Below, piece after piece: positions 1 to 7,883 of a DNA stretch of 43,183 bases. The position numbers were made by a program, and so were the translations under genes. The notes beneath the pieces were generated by a model. The model ran no database searches and was not told where the DNA came from. It saw nothing but the letters and a program-made list of their open reading frames with translations. This DNA comes from Anaerolineales bacterium. Lineage in GTDB: Bacteria > Chloroflexota > Anaerolineae > Anaerolineales > Villigracilaceae. The stretch spans positions 1 to 43,183 of the forward strand of contig JACMLM010000036.1 in assembly GCA_014379595.1 (NCBI GenBank), in the 5' to 3' direction. The stretch's first letter is position 1, and each line of letters opens with the position of its first letter.

Positions 1-136
1 GCGTTCTCAGAAACAACATGTTTAAGAACCTCCCTGAGATTGCTATGAGATGACATAATCCATGCAAATTCAGACTAAATTGCAAACTGCAACACTAAAA
101 TCGAATAAAAATCTCACACTTGATTAAATCAAAACA

Positions 137-161
137 GGGCGTCTTCAAAATGAGGACGCCC
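137..161. repeat. Hairpin downstream of the IS110 transposase gene
   Basis: The arms GGGCGTC and GACGCCC pair perfectly around an 11-nt loop. The hairpin lies about 50 nt past the transposase stop codon, so it could be a terminator or a structured end of the element. No T-run follows on the minus strand side. The bases just after it, CCTTCGACCGGCTCAGGACA, resemble a dispersed intergenic repeat common in many genomes. The remaining sequence from 1 to 209 shows no gene. Confidence 0.4.
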
Positions 162-209
162 TTCGACCGGCTCAGGACACCGCCTTTTCTCATCTTAGCC
201 TGTTCGAAG

Positions 210-1583
210 TCAAACAGAAACGAGTTGGAAGCCGAATTTCTCGGCTTTCTTTTTCAGGTATTTCACCTGCTGACTTTTGTATTCCTGCTCATATTCTTCC
301 ACACTCAATTCTTCATACTCCACTTGATATTTCAACATGCGATACACAACACGCGCGATCGCATGTGCCGTTGCCACCGTCGCCTGTCGATTATCCAGCC
401 GCGCTCTCAATCGTCGATAACGTGATCCAAATACACAGTCTGCACCCTTCACCGATTGCGCCGCCATGCGGAAGGCTTGTCCCGCGCGGTTCTTCGTTTT
501 CAAGGTCTTGTTTTTCAAGACCTTGCCTCCCGATATCTCATGCTTGGGAGCCAAACCCAACCACGAACAGAAATGCTTTTCACTCGGAAATTTCTGCATA
601 TCCGTCCCAACTTCCATGATGACTGTTTGCGCCAGTGACACACCAAAGCCGTCTACCACGCTCAAATCCACGCCACTGATGCGTTTCAAGTGTTTACGAA
701 TTTCTTCCTTCTGTTGAGGTGCATTCTTGCTATGTGATTTCCTCTTCTTTGCCGTTAGTGGTTTCAGTTCACCCGCTTCCCAATCGGGCCGCGTCAATGC
801 GTACATTCGCTCAATTTCCATATCGCAACTCTCGACCTGCTTTGTGTAAAAATCATATAATTCCAGAGATTGCTTCAACACAAACAAGTGCTCTGCGCGC
901 CACGTCCCTGTTAATGCCTTGCCTATTTCTTCCACGCTTTTCTTGCATTGCCGATTTCGCAACTCTGCCAGTTTTTGCGGGTCGCGTTCTCCGCTGATGA
1001 TTGCACGAATGATTGCTTGTCCTGTATCGCCTGTCACATCGCTCAACGCCTGCGATAATTGCACGTTCATTTGTAACAATGCCTTTTGCATATGCAATAC
1101 ATGCGGTGCGCGATGCTCCAACAATTGCCCACGATGGCGAAGCAAAGTACGCAATGCCGCCAACTCCCCTTCCGGCCGAAACGAACTTTCCAGCAATCCA
1201 TAATTGTGCAAGGTTTGAATCCACTGCGCATCTATGATGTCGCTCTTCCGTCCTGGCACTCGCCGCAACGAACGCGAACTGATTAACAGACATTCAAAAC
1301 CTTGCCGTTCCAATTCTTCAAACAACGGTATCCAATACACGCCTGTGCTTTCCATTGCGACGCTTTTGATCCTGTGCTCTTTCAGCCACTTCCCAATGTT
1401 TTGCAAGTCCACTGTGTAATTTCCAAAGGCTCGCACGATCTGCGTGTTTTCGTCATGTGATACACACGCAACAATTTCAACTGCCCCGATGTCCACGCCT
1501 GCTGCATCTTGATTCACTTTGCTCATGCCTGCAAACGGGCGCGCTTCTTCTACCCCAAAAGTGCGCTTGCTTTTCCTGCTCAT
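210..1583 (-). CDS. IS110-family transposase (DEDD recombinase)
   Basis: This is an IS110/IS1111-type transposase, which moves its element through an RNA-guided DEDD plus serine mechanism. The N-terminal RuvC-like domain shows D31 (GVDIGAVEI), E78 (AMESTGVYW) and D115/D118 (KSDIIDAQW), numbered from the chosen start. The C-terminal transposase_20 domain carries the GVSLAQTVIMEVG helix-hairpin-helix-like stretch and the serine motif RAGQAFRMAAQSV. An ATG at 1616 would add 11 residues, but the ATG at 1583 has a good GGAG ribosome site 9 nt upstream, so it is preferred. At about 457 residues it is full length with no frameshift, so the element may be active. It lies on the opposite strand to the cassette-like genes to its right. 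The element ends were not resolved. Confidence 0.93.
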   Translation of the reverse strand: MSRKSKRTFGVEEARPFAGMSKVNQDAAGVDIGAVEIVACVSHDENTQIVRAFGNYTVDLQNIGKWLKEHRIKSVAMESTGVYWIPLFEELERQGFECLLISSRSLRRVPGRKSDIIDAQWIQTLHNYGLLESSFRPEGELAALRTLLRHRGQLLEHRAPHVLHMQKALLQMNVQLSQALSDVTGDTGQAIIRAIISGERDPQKLAELRNRQCKKSVEEIGKALTGTWRAEHLFVLKQSLELYDFYTKQVESCDMEIERMYALTRPDWEAGELKPLTAKKRKSHSKNAPQQKEEIRKHLKRISGVDLSVVDGFGVSLAQTVIMEVGTDMQKFPSEKHFCSWLGLAPKHEISGGKVLKNKTLKTKNRAGQAFRMAAQSVKGADCVFGSRYRRLRARLDNRQATVATAHAIARVVYRMLKYQVEYEELSVEEYEQEYKSQQVKYLKKKAEKFGFQLVSV

Positions 1584-1691
1584 TTCTTCTTTCTCCTTTT
1601 CCTTTGAGTTTAGCAAGCTCGGTCATTCGAGGGGATTAGCTTTCTCAACAGGGTCGCCCACTACGCCACCAGTATTTAAATCAATTTGACC
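1584..1691 (-). other. Upstream non-coding segment of the IS110 element (possible bridge-RNA region)
   Basis: This short non-coding stretch lies 5' of the transposase on its coding strand. In IS110-group elements the guide (bridge) RNA is encoded between the left end and the transposase; in the IS1111 group it lies downstream. I see no protein gene here. I could not fold it or locate donor and target loops by eye, so a bridge RNA is only a positional inference. Confidence 0.25.
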
Positions 1692-1740
1692 GATAACCAT
1701 GGTGCACTGCGGGACTGCGCATTCTTTCAGCGTGTTCTCC
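1692..1740 (+). repeat. attC-like intergenic repeat, copy A (degenerate)
   Basis: The segment ATAACCATGGTGCACTGC, then GGGACTGCGC and TTTCAGCG, matches the left half of the next repeat (GGTGCACTGGACAGGTGGGAGTCTGCGCG, split here as two blocks). It is shorter and diverged. It sits at the right flank of the IS110 gene, so the element may have landed in or beside a repeat. Confidence 0.35.
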
Positions 1741-1827
1741 ATTGCTATGTTCGGCTTATTGGCTTGCCTTTTGAAGTATACTTTTCTTGCACCCTTGTTT
1801 CTCGCGTATAAAATGATGCCTTATCTT

Positions 1828-1934
1828 TGTGGGTGCACTGGACAGGTGGGAGTCTGCGCGATTTTCAAGCATTTTTCTGCTCCCAAGCAGAGTCCACGCC
1901 TGCTCCACTGTCCGCTAGCGCAAACCTTTGGGCG
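1828..1934 (+). repeat. attC-like intergenic repeat, copy B
   Basis: Shared blocks in order are GTGCACTGGACAGG, TGGGAGTCTGCGCG, TTTTCAAGCATTTTTCTGC, TCCCAAGCAGAGTCCACGC and CGCTAGCGCAAACC. The same blocks recur before several later genes. The right edge is 37 nt before the next start codon. I read it as a degenerate integron attC-type site; another Chloroflexota intergenic repeat family is the alternative. Confidence 0.5.
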
Positions 1935-1970
1935 TTTTCTTCTCAAATCATAAATAAGGGAGTTTTCCGA

Positions 1971-2531
1971 ATGAAAGTTCTTCGCAGTTTGTCTATAAAA
2001 ATCTTGATTGCCGTTATTTTCATTTCAGTTTTGGCAGGATGTTCTCCTAAAAAAGAATCGGCAAGCCAGCCAACAGACGCGATAATTGAGATTCGTAAAT
2101 CACTGGAATTGCCCGAAATGCCTTTGGAATTCGTGGAAAATACAGGAATGATTAATTCGCCAAGTGGCGGATTAGAAGTTGCAAATTATCGAGATAGTGA
2201 AGGAAGAATTTACTCAGTCAATCCAAAAACAAATCAGGTTGTAGAAATTGACGCACGAGCGATTCTGTCAAATATTTCCAGCGATACACCTTCTTTGTCG
2301 CAAGATGAGATAAAAGCCAAAGCAATGGCATTTGCCAAAACCGTTATTCCTAATTTCGACTATCTCCAGTCTTCACTACAATACGAAGAAGGCGGAAAGG
2401 TAGATAATCATTTTTTCACATGGTATGGTGAAATGGCTTCTGGTTCAATGAATCGTCCATTTTTACAATTTGGCTTTTATAAGAGTGGTGCTTTGTTTGC
2501 GTACTACAATACGCTTTCTGTTGAAAAATAA
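1971..2531 (+). CDS. Putative lipoprotein of unknown function
   Basis: The product is about 186 residues. It opens with a basic n-region, a hydrophobic stretch and the lipobox SVLAGC, so Cys-22 is probably lipidated and the protein anchored outside the membrane. The rest is soluble, with no motif I recognise. The region around residues 55-90 has the feel of a small PepSY or YpeB-like fold, but I cannot support that. The frame is open further upstream, but that part is repeat copy B. The ATG at 1971 follows AAGGGAG and starts the signal peptide, so it is chosen. It is a single gene between repeats B and C, as in a gene cassette. Confidence 0.75.
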   Translation: MKVLRSLSIKILIAVIFISVLAGCSPKKESASQPTDAIIEIRKSLELPEMPLEFVENTGMINSPSGGLEVANYRDSEGRIYSVNPKTNQVVEIDARAILSNISSDTPSLSQDEIKAKAMAFAKTVIPNFDYLQSSLQYEEGGKVDNHFFTWYGEMASGSMNRPFLQFGFYKSGALFAYYNTLSVEK

Positions 2532-2603
2532 AGTTGTGAAAAATATTGTCATGTTAGCAAAGGTGTCTTTGTTCAGGCGGCGAGTTTGGCACAATCCAAA
2601 AAC

Positions 2604-2732
2604 GCCCAACAAAGCATATGCTGGATAGGTGGGATTCGCCGCCATTTTCGAGCATTTTTGTGGGTTCGAGTTTTTCTGCTCCCAAGCAGAGTCCACGCTG
2701 GCCCAAAATCCGCTAACGCAAACCGTTCCGCG
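2604..2732 (+). repeat. attC-like intergenic repeat, copy C
   Basis: This is the most complete copy. The left box GCCCAAC fits the attC R'' consensus RYYYAAC and continues as AACAAAGC. Inner blocks are GGTGGGATTCGCCGCC and CTGCTCCCAAGCAGAGTCCACGC (split across a turn). The right end is CGCTAACGCAAACCGTTCCGCGG in pieces, where the R' box is degenerate. The next gene starts 37 nt downstream. Confidence 0.55.
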
Positions 2733-2769
2733 GTTTGTGTTAAACTGCAAACCCCATCAAAGAAAATCT

Positions 2770-4164
2770 ATGAAAACAAAAACGGCCTACACAATTTTGG
2801 TTGCTTGGGTAATTAGCGTCATCCCACTTACCTGGCTTGGTTATGGTAGCGACGGAGATGCATGGCGTATTGCAAATACTGCCAAAGCCATTTCAGTAAC
2901 GGGACAATATGTGCGATCTCGGACAACGGGTTTCCCACTCTTTGAACTTTCTGTCACACCCCTGGTAAATCTTGGACAATGGTATCTTTCAAATTTGTTG
3001 CCGTTTGTTTTTGGCATCATAATTCTCATGGCTCTAATTCGTCTGGTTAGAAAAGGAGAAATCCACCATCCCAAGATAACCGTATTTTCTCTTATGTTTT
3101 TGCCGGTGGTTGTTAAGAATGCTACGTCGACTATGGATTATATTCCTGCGCTTGCCCTGCTCATTTGGGCATATGTTTCGTTACTTGAACGTAAATGGGT
3201 ATTAGCAGGACTATTTATAGGGATTGCATGTGGCTTTCGCCCAACTTCTGGGCTTTTCGTAATTCCTGTAGCAATACTTTCCTACCTTGAAACCAGGAAA
3301 CCTATTCAGGCAATTCAGATTCTCCTGATTGCTTTCATATCCGGGGTTATTTCATATTCTCCTGCTTTGCTAAAGTATGGGATGCCTAATCCATATCCAG
3401 GCATCCAACTTGACCAACAGATAACGATTCTGATAACAGGCTACAATGCTCTTCGACTTTTTGGTATTGTTCAAACTTTAGCATTAGGTGTGTGTTTTTC
3501 CATAATAGTTAGGCAAGTCCTGGTCAGGAAGAATGTCACCCCATTTTTCATCTTCCATTTTTCTAATATTCTAGTTTGGATATCATTATTTTTACTTTTG
3601 CCAGAAGAACCTGAATATCTTATGCCAATAATTCCTTCAGTTATTTTTATCCTGGATAGATACCTTTCAAAGAGAGTATTTGTTTTCATTTCAGTACTGC
3701 TTCTTTCTTATCACACTTTTCAAGTCGATGCACTTGGAGGGCAGAGTGGTGACAGATATATCAAAGTGGCCTTTAGGGCCGGGTTGACAGTACAAGATAT
3801 TCAAGACAGGATTTTTAAACTTTCAATAAGGGAAGCAGCTGACCAATATGTTACATCGACAAAGACTATTCTCATGTATGGTTATCCCGAAATACCAGCC
3901 GCTAATGACCGTTGGGTTATTAGAAATATTAAAAACGATATGTATTGTCAACGAGATGGCAATCTTTGCATTTCCAGTCGGATTCTAGATGAAAACCGCC
4001 TCGAAATATTACATTCGGAAGGTTTTCGACTAATCGTTTGGAGAGGAGAAATGTGGGAGTACTATAGGACAGGAACATCATTGCCAAACTATATAGAAGT
4101 GATTGAAGATCTTTCTGTTTTCTTTGGCACCCCCATAAGCGGCAAGGCACTCAATCAACAATAG
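2770..4164 (+). CDS. Polytopic membrane protein, glycosyltransferase-like
   Basis: The product is about 464 residues with roughly nine or ten hydrophobic segments and a soluble C-terminal tail from about residue 330. The first loop carries GYGSDGDAWRIANTA, an acidic cluster placed like the catalytic loop of GT-C (GT39/PMT/ArnT-like) glycosyltransferases. I therefore infer a lipid-linked sugar transferase, but no family was recognised with certainty. The frame is open upstream to 2629, but that part is repeat copy C. The ATG at 2770 (MKTKTAYTIL) begins the first membrane segment and is chosen. The ribosome site is weak. The gene is AT-rich and sits alone between repeats C and D. Confidence 0.7.
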   Translation: MKTKTAYTILVAWVISVIPLTWLGYGSDGDAWRIANTAKAISVTGQYVRSRTTGFPLFELSVTPLVNLGQWYLSNLLPFVFGIIILMALIRLVRKGEIHHPKITVFSLMFLPVVVKNATSTMDYIPALALLIWAYVSLLERKWVLAGLFIGIACGFRPTSGLFVIPVAILSYLETRKPIQAIQILLIAFISGVISYSPALLKYGMPNPYPGIQLDQQITILITGYNALRLFGIVQTLALGVCFSIIVRQVLVRKNVTPFFIFHFSNILVWISLFLLLPEEPEYLMPIIPSVIFILDRYLSKRVFVFISVLLLSYHTFQVDALGGQSGDRYIKVAFRAGLTVQDIQDRIFKLSIREAADQYVTSTKTILMYGYPEIPAANDRWVIRNIKNDMYCQRDGNLCISSRILDENRLEILHSEGFRLIVWRGEMWEYYRTGTSLPNYIEVIEDLSVFFGTPISGKALNQQ

Positions 4165-4194
4165 TTGAGATATTGTTCAACAAGTAAGTGAGTC

Positions 4195-4291
4195 GCCGAA
4201 CACAGCGTGCAGCCGACAAGTGGGAGTCGCCGCGTTTTTTGAGCAGTTTTTGTGGCTTGGGTTGGTTCCGGCAAAACACCGTTAGCCCGCT
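4195..4291 (+). repeat. attC-like intergenic repeat, copy D
   Basis: The left end is GCCGAACACAGCGTGCAGCC and the right end is ACCGTTAGCCCGC. The terminal boxes GCCGAAC and GTTAGCC are near-complementary, as expected of attC R'' and R'. The inner block GTGGGAGTCGCCGCG is shared with copies B and C, while the CAGAGTCCACG block is missing. The next start codon is 19 nt away. Confidence 0.55.
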
Positions 4292-4310
4292 GCTTATAAA
4301 GGGAAACTAA

Positions 4311-4820
4311 ATGCTAAACATAATTCGTGCTGAAACAGAAGTTCATTTCCTACAAGTCCGAGAACTAATGAGTGAATTCATGGAATGGGACAGTGAACAA
4401 ACAAAGCAGTTGGGTCTAGACCCTGTTGAAGTTGTAAATTTTTATTACCGTACACGTGACGATTCTTTACCAGGCCTTTATGCACCACCCAAAGGCTGCT
4501 TACTTCTTGCGATTGATTCAGATAATGCAGCAGGCATGGCCGCGTTTAAGCAATTATCTTCAAATATTTGCGAGATGACTCGTGTGTATGTTCGCCCGGA
4601 ATTTAGAGGAAAACAAATTGCTCGTAATTTAATTCAAATGTTAATTACAAACGCGCGGGAATCTGGTTATGACATCATCCGATTGGAAACAACAACTTTT
4701 ATGCAGTCAGCGATCAATTTATACTTATCCTTTGGATTCAAAACTCGTTCACCTTATTATGAGATTCCTGAAGATTTTTTAGATACTACTGTTTTTATGG
4801 AATTAGATATTTCAGCATAG
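4311..4820 (+). CDS. GNAT-family N-acetyltransferase
   Basis: The 169-residue product is a single GNAT domain that would transfer an acetyl group from acetyl-CoA to an unknown amine. The acetyl-CoA motif A is MTRVYVRPEFRGKQIARNLI (around residues 88-108), followed by the typical late motif QSAINLYLSFGFKTRSPY. The start codon is preceded by AAAGGGA. It is a lone gene between repeats D and E, a common cassette cargo type. The substrate cannot be read from the sequence. Confidence 0.85.
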   Translation: MLNIIRAETEVHFLQVRELMSEFMEWDSEQTKQLGLDPVEVVNFYYRTRDDSLPGLYAPPKGCLLLAIDSDNAAGMAAFKQLSSNICEMTRVYVRPEFRGKQIARNLIQMLITNARESGYDIIRLETTTFMQSAINLYLSFGFKTRSPYYEIPEDFLDTTVFMELDISA

Positions 4821-4891
4821 AGAAAGATGATAAACTAAAAATAAGGCAATAAAAATGCACCTAAAGAAAAAGTTGTGCTACAACATAGAAC

Positions 4892-4950
4892 GGGCTAACA
4901 CAGCGTGGCTTCGAGTTTATACTGCTCCTAGGCAGAGTCCACGTTCGCTT
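4892..4950 (+). repeat. attC-like intergenic repeat, copy E (left half)
   Basis: GGGCTAACACAGCGTG is a clear left box (GGCTAAC is the reverse complement of GTTAGCC in copy D). It is followed by TTCGAGTTTATACTGC and CTAGGCAGAGTCCACG. The expected right end (CTAACGCAAACCGTT) is absent here. A matching right half appears at 6206, on the other side of the TetR module. Confidence 0.5.
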
Positions 4951-4988
4951 GAATGATGCCTATACTCAGAAGGCGATACCTGCTCCGC

Positions 4989-5429
4989 TTACATCTCTGC
5001 GCTGCTGATGTTTTGTGTAAAGTACGTTTTGATCCCTGGTTCAGCATAGAACAGAACTGCAATTCCGACAAAAATGACTAACCAGACGACGGCAAACGCG
5101 CCGCTACCAGCAAACAAGCGAAACACTTGAATCGCTATACCCAGTCCCGCGACCAGAATGGTGACGTCACGACCCCACGATAGCCGGAAGAACAGCGGAA
5201 ATGCAACAATAAGCCATAACCGCCCTTCGATGAGTTGAGCAATTCGCATGATTGGACCGAGTGCGCCAAATTGAGTATTGGAAGTAGCTAAACCACCGAT
5301 GCCAAGCAGGTTGCTCCATGCAGTGGAGCTGTCCAATGCAAATAAGATCAAAAGCCCTCGGGCAAATAAAAGTGTTGCCAGGGTGAGAACAATCATCTTC
5401 GGTTCTATGCGATTAAAGGTCTTGGTCAT
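4989..5429 (-). CDS. Small membrane protein, DUF4345-like
   Basis: The product is about 146 residues with four predicted membrane segments (around residues 12-33, 60-84, 86-108 and 110-127). It is a hypothetical integral membrane protein, perhaps of the DUF4345 type; I do not recognise a function. The ATG at 5429 has AAAGGA 6 nt upstream and is preferred to the ATG at 5444. It lies 56 nt after the TetR gene on the same strand, so the two are probably co-transcribed and the regulator may control this protein. Confidence 0.7.
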   Translation of the reverse strand: MTKTFNRIEPKMIVLTLATLLFARGLLILFALDSSTAWSNLLGIGGLATSNTQFGALGPIMRIAQLIEGRLWLIVAFPLFFRLSWGRDVTILVAGLGIAIQVFRLFAGSGAFAVVWLVIFVGIAVLFYAEPGIKTYFTQNISSAEM

Positions 5430-5485
5430 TACAGTTCCTTTCACTTAATTCTCTATCAATTTGGTTCTGCCAATCAATCAGTGAC

Positions 5486-6091
5486 TCAGACGCCCTTACG
5501 AGTTGCCAGGTCAAAAAGCGTTATGAGTTCTTGCGTGTACGTGTCCATATTCATATCCGGGTAGGTAATCCATTGCTCGAGCGCGCTATCAATTGCTTTG
5601 CGTATTGTTACAGCCATGGGGCGGGGATTAAACGTTCGGAATTCACCAGTTTCTTGTCCCCAACGCAGAAGCTCTTCAAGCGGCTTGAGAATCGACTCGT
5701 CAGGAGTTGCTTCGGCGGGTAGTTTACCTGGCTCACTGCGCCAGTGGATGACAATTTCTGCCAATGCCTTCACTTGCTTTAAATGGTTGCGCCCATATGC
5801 CAAATTGGATTCGATATATGTTTGCAGCAGCACACGCGCTGGGGCAGTAAGGTCAATATGCGCCTCCATGAAGAGCGCGGCATTGCGGTAAACTTCACCG
5901 ATCACCTCGCGCATCAGATCATCTTTACCTGCGAAATAGTATGAAATAACACTGGTACTGATGTTGGCCCGCGTGGCAATCTGCGCTAGCGAGGTCTTTA
6001 GATAACCTAACTCGGAAAGCGCATCAATAGCACACTCGATAATCTGTGTGCGCCGTGCTGTTTCAATAAACGTTTGTTTCGGCTGTTCCAT
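5486..6091 (-). CDS. TetR/AcrR-family transcriptional regulator
   Basis: The 201-residue protein has a TetR N-terminal helix-turn-helix at about residues 12-58. It includes IIECAIDALSELGYLKTSLA and IATRANISTSVISYYFAGKD, the latter being the typical recognition-helix signature. The C-terminal two thirds is a helical ligand-binding domain of unknown specificity. The gene is transcribed from a consensus promoter that overlaps two palindromes, so autoregulation is likely. The membrane protein behind it is the nearest target. Confidence 0.92.
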   Translation of the reverse strand: MEQPKQTFIETARRTQIIECAIDALSELGYLKTSLAQIATRANISTSVISYYFAGKDDLMREVIGEVYRNAALFMEAHIDLTAPARVLLQTYIESNLAYGRNHLKQVKALAEIVIHWRSEPGKLPAEATPDESILKPLEELLRWGQETGEFRTFNPRPMAVTIRKAIDSALEQWITYPDMNMDTYTQELITLFDLATRKGV

Positions 6092-6113
6092 ATGTTATTC
6101 GGTTATGCAATCT

Positions 6114-6140
6114 ATCTATAGATCTTATAATCGAATTATA
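6114..6140. promoter_or_regulatory. Palindromic candidate TetR operator
   Basis: Two palindromes lie side by side: ATCTATAGAT (6114-6123) and TATAATCGAATTATA (6126-6140). The second contains the -10 box of the tetR-like gene on the minus strand. Placement over the promoter start is typical for TetR self-repression. Binding is inferred, not shown. Confidence 0.5.
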
Positions 6141-6163
6141 GATTAGTCAATCGAATTTGTCAA
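6135..6163 (-). promoter_or_regulatory. Perfect sigma-70 promoter of the TetR operon
   Basis: Read on the minus strand, TTGACA (6163-6158) is followed by exactly 17 nt and then TATAAT (6140-6135). Both hexamers match the consensus fully. The predicted start of transcription is near 6128, about 37 nt before the tetR-like start codon. Confidence 0.8.
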
Positions 6164-6205
6164 GCTCGGTGCTTTCGTATGCCTCAGACATTATTCCGTT
6201 TTTAT

Positions 6206-6229
6206 CTGTTAATGCAAACCGTTTGGCGC
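6206..6229 (+). repeat. attC-like intergenic repeat, right half (partner of copy E)
   Basis: TTAATGCAAACCGTTTGGCGC matches the right end of copies B, C and G (AACGCAAACCGTTnGGC). No left half lies next to it. Together with the orphan left half at 4892-4950 it makes one complete element interrupted by about 1.25 kb that carries the TetR module. The next gene starts 32 nt downstream. Confidence 0.5.
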
Positions 6230-6260
6230 ACAAAGGCAAAACACAAGTTGAGAGGAGAAT

Positions 6261-6677
6261 ATGGCGTCTGACAAAATGACATGTCCAATCTGTGCTGGTC
6301 AGATTACCAAAGAAATAAGAATAGGTCATCTCAATAAAGGGGAACAGGCACATGGGTATCTATACAAAGCGTTCTGTGAATCATGCCAGATCATGGTAGA
6401 ACGAAACATATTCGGAAAACAAGATACGGGTTGGTTTTCAAGTTCAGTTGACAAGAAAAATATAATCGGTGAGCTGTTAGATGAAGAACTTGTGCAGATT
6501 GAGAAGATGCTAATTAAATATCCGAGACTTTTAATCCAATGGAGAGAATTTATTGCCCAAAAACGAGAAACAGATGTTGTTTGTCGTTTTAAGGAAAAGG
6601 ATTTACCTTATACTGGACTGACGATTAAGCGGGGAGATTATCTCATTGGACGATTTTGGGTATTTCGTAACTTGTAA
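6261..6677 (+). CDS. Hypothetical zinc-finger-like protein
   Basis: The 138-residue product starts with two cysteine pairs, CPIC at residues 8-11 and CESC at about 39-42. This pattern would bind a zinc ion in a rubredoxin-like or zinc-ribbon knuckle. The rest is mixed and charged, with no other motif seen. The start ATG follows GAGGAGAAT, a strong ribosome site. It directly follows the right half-repeat, as a cassette gene would. I do not recognise the family. Confidence 0.7.
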   Translation: MASDKMTCPICAGQITKEIRIGHLNKGEQAHGYLYKAFCESCQIMVERNIFGKQDTGWFSSSVDKKNIIGELLDEELVQIEKMLIKYPRLLIQWREFIAQKRETDVVCRFKEKDLPYTGLTIKRGDYLIGRFWVFRNL

Positions 6678-6765
6678 AGATGTGTAGCTTGCTACATTAT
6701 TGAAAGCAATAAAAGAATCATGCGGAAATATGCAATACATCCTAGGGCAAAGATATGTGACTACA

Positions 6766-6810
6766 AAACGTGCAGTCATTTTTCAACTTCCAAGTAGAGA
6801 ATGTTGTCGA
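6766..6810 (+). repeat. Very degenerate attC-like segment
   Basis: AACGTGCAGTC, then TTTTTCAACTTCCAAG and TAGAGAATG, follow the order of blocks AGCGTGCAGCC, TTTTTCTGCTCCCAAG and CAGAGTCCACG in the better copies. Identity is low and the right end is not visible. It lies between the zinc-finger gene and the aldo/keto reductase. The rest of 6678-6887 shows nothing else. Confidence 0.25.
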
Positions 6811-6887
6811 TCCGATAACTAGAATAACCGCACAAAGATTTTTTAGTTGTACAATATCATCAAAGACTAACATTGTTTGGAGGTAGT

Positions 6888-7862
6888 ATGCGCTACGGAG
6901 AAATCCCCGGACTTAATAAACCTGTGGCACGTATTGTGCAGGGGTCAACAATGATTGGCTCCGATCTGGATGAAGCGAGAAGTTTTGCACTGCTCGATCA
7001 AGTTTATGAGTTGGGCTGCAATACGATTGATACAGCACATGGGTACAGTGGAGGCAACAGCGAACGCATCATCGGGCGCTGGATGCAAACACGCGGTCTG
7101 CGCGATAAAATCGTCATCATCACCAAAGGCGGGGCTCATTCTGAAGATCGCCGGCGGATGACACCCTTTGACATTACGTCTGATCTGCACGATTCTTTGG
7201 CCCGCCTCAAAACTAACTATATTGACTTATACCTGCTACACCGCGATGATCCTGACCTACCTGTTGAGCCCATTATTGACATACTGAATGAACATCAGCG
7301 CGCCGGACGATTCCATATATTTGGTGCTTCGAACTGGTCACACCAGCGCATTGAGGCCGCTAATACCTATGCTCAGGCGAATGGGTTGGAGCCGTTTGTA
7401 GTAAGCAGTCCGCAATTCAGCCTCGTTGAGTCACTTGGCGAACCATGGCCTCTCTGCCTATCCATCAGCGGCTCTACCGGAATTGCTGCACGGGCATGGT
7501 ACGAGCAAACGCAAATGCCATTGTTAGCCTGGTCACCACTTGCAAGTGGTTTCTTCTCCGGTCGTTTCCGCCGCGATAACCTGCATACATTTGGCGAGCG
7601 GGAATGGGATCGCGTGTGCATACAAACCTACGCAAGCGAGGAAAACTTCCAGCGCCTAGATCGGGTGGACATTTTGGCCGCCGAAAAAGGATTGACTGCT
7701 TCTCAGGTCGCTCTGGCCTATGTATTAAATCAGCCTATGAACATATTTGCAGCGGTAGGTCCTAGTAGTGGGGAGAAGTTTAGGGCGAATGTTGAAGCAA
7801 GCGATGTCCGCTTGACGCCGCAGGAAATAGACTGGCTCGACTTAAGAAGCGACAGTCGCTGA
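6888..7862 (+). CDS. Aldo/keto reductase
   Basis: The 324-residue protein is an NADPH-dependent oxidoreductase of the AKR (alpha/beta)8 barrel family. The catalytic tetrad is visible: Asp in NTIDTAHGYSGG, Tyr in the same segment, Lys in KIVIITKGG and His in YIDLYLLHRDDP. Late cofactor contacts lie in ILNQP-like and FAAVGPSSGEKFRANVEA stretches. The length is usual for the family. The ATG at 6888 has TTGGAGG just upstream, so it is chosen over 6873. A fragment of a second copy of its 3' end lies at 23488. The substrate is unknown. Confidence 0.92.
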   Translation: MRYGEIPGLNKPVARIVQGSTMIGSDLDEARSFALLDQVYELGCNTIDTAHGYSGGNSERIIGRWMQTRGLRDKIVIITKGGAHSEDRRRMTPFDITSDLHDSLARLKTNYIDLYLLHRDDPDLPVEPIIDILNEHQRAGRFHIFGASNWSHQRIEAANTYAQANGLEPFVVSSPQFSLVESLGEPWPLCLSISGSTGIAARAWYEQTQMPLLAWSPLASGFFSGRFRRDNLHTFGEREWDRVCIQTYASEENFQRLDRVDILAAEKGLTASQVALAYVLNQPMNIFAAVGPSSGEKFRANVEASDVRLTPQEIDWLDLRSDSR

Positions 7863-7883
7863 AGTGCAAACCATTCTCTGCAT

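Noticed and set aside
853-1293. A 146-residue frame on the minus strand inside the transposase gene
   Set aside because: It overlaps the IS110 transposase in another frame on the same strand, has no family pattern and reads as a shadow.
1699-1953. An 84-residue + strand frame over repeat copies A and B
   Set aside because: It is built from the repeat sequence, lacks a ribosome site and has no homologue-like pattern.
2629-2769. N-terminal extension of the membrane protein at 2770
   Set aside because: The extension is translated repeat copy C; the signal-anchor start at 2770 is better.
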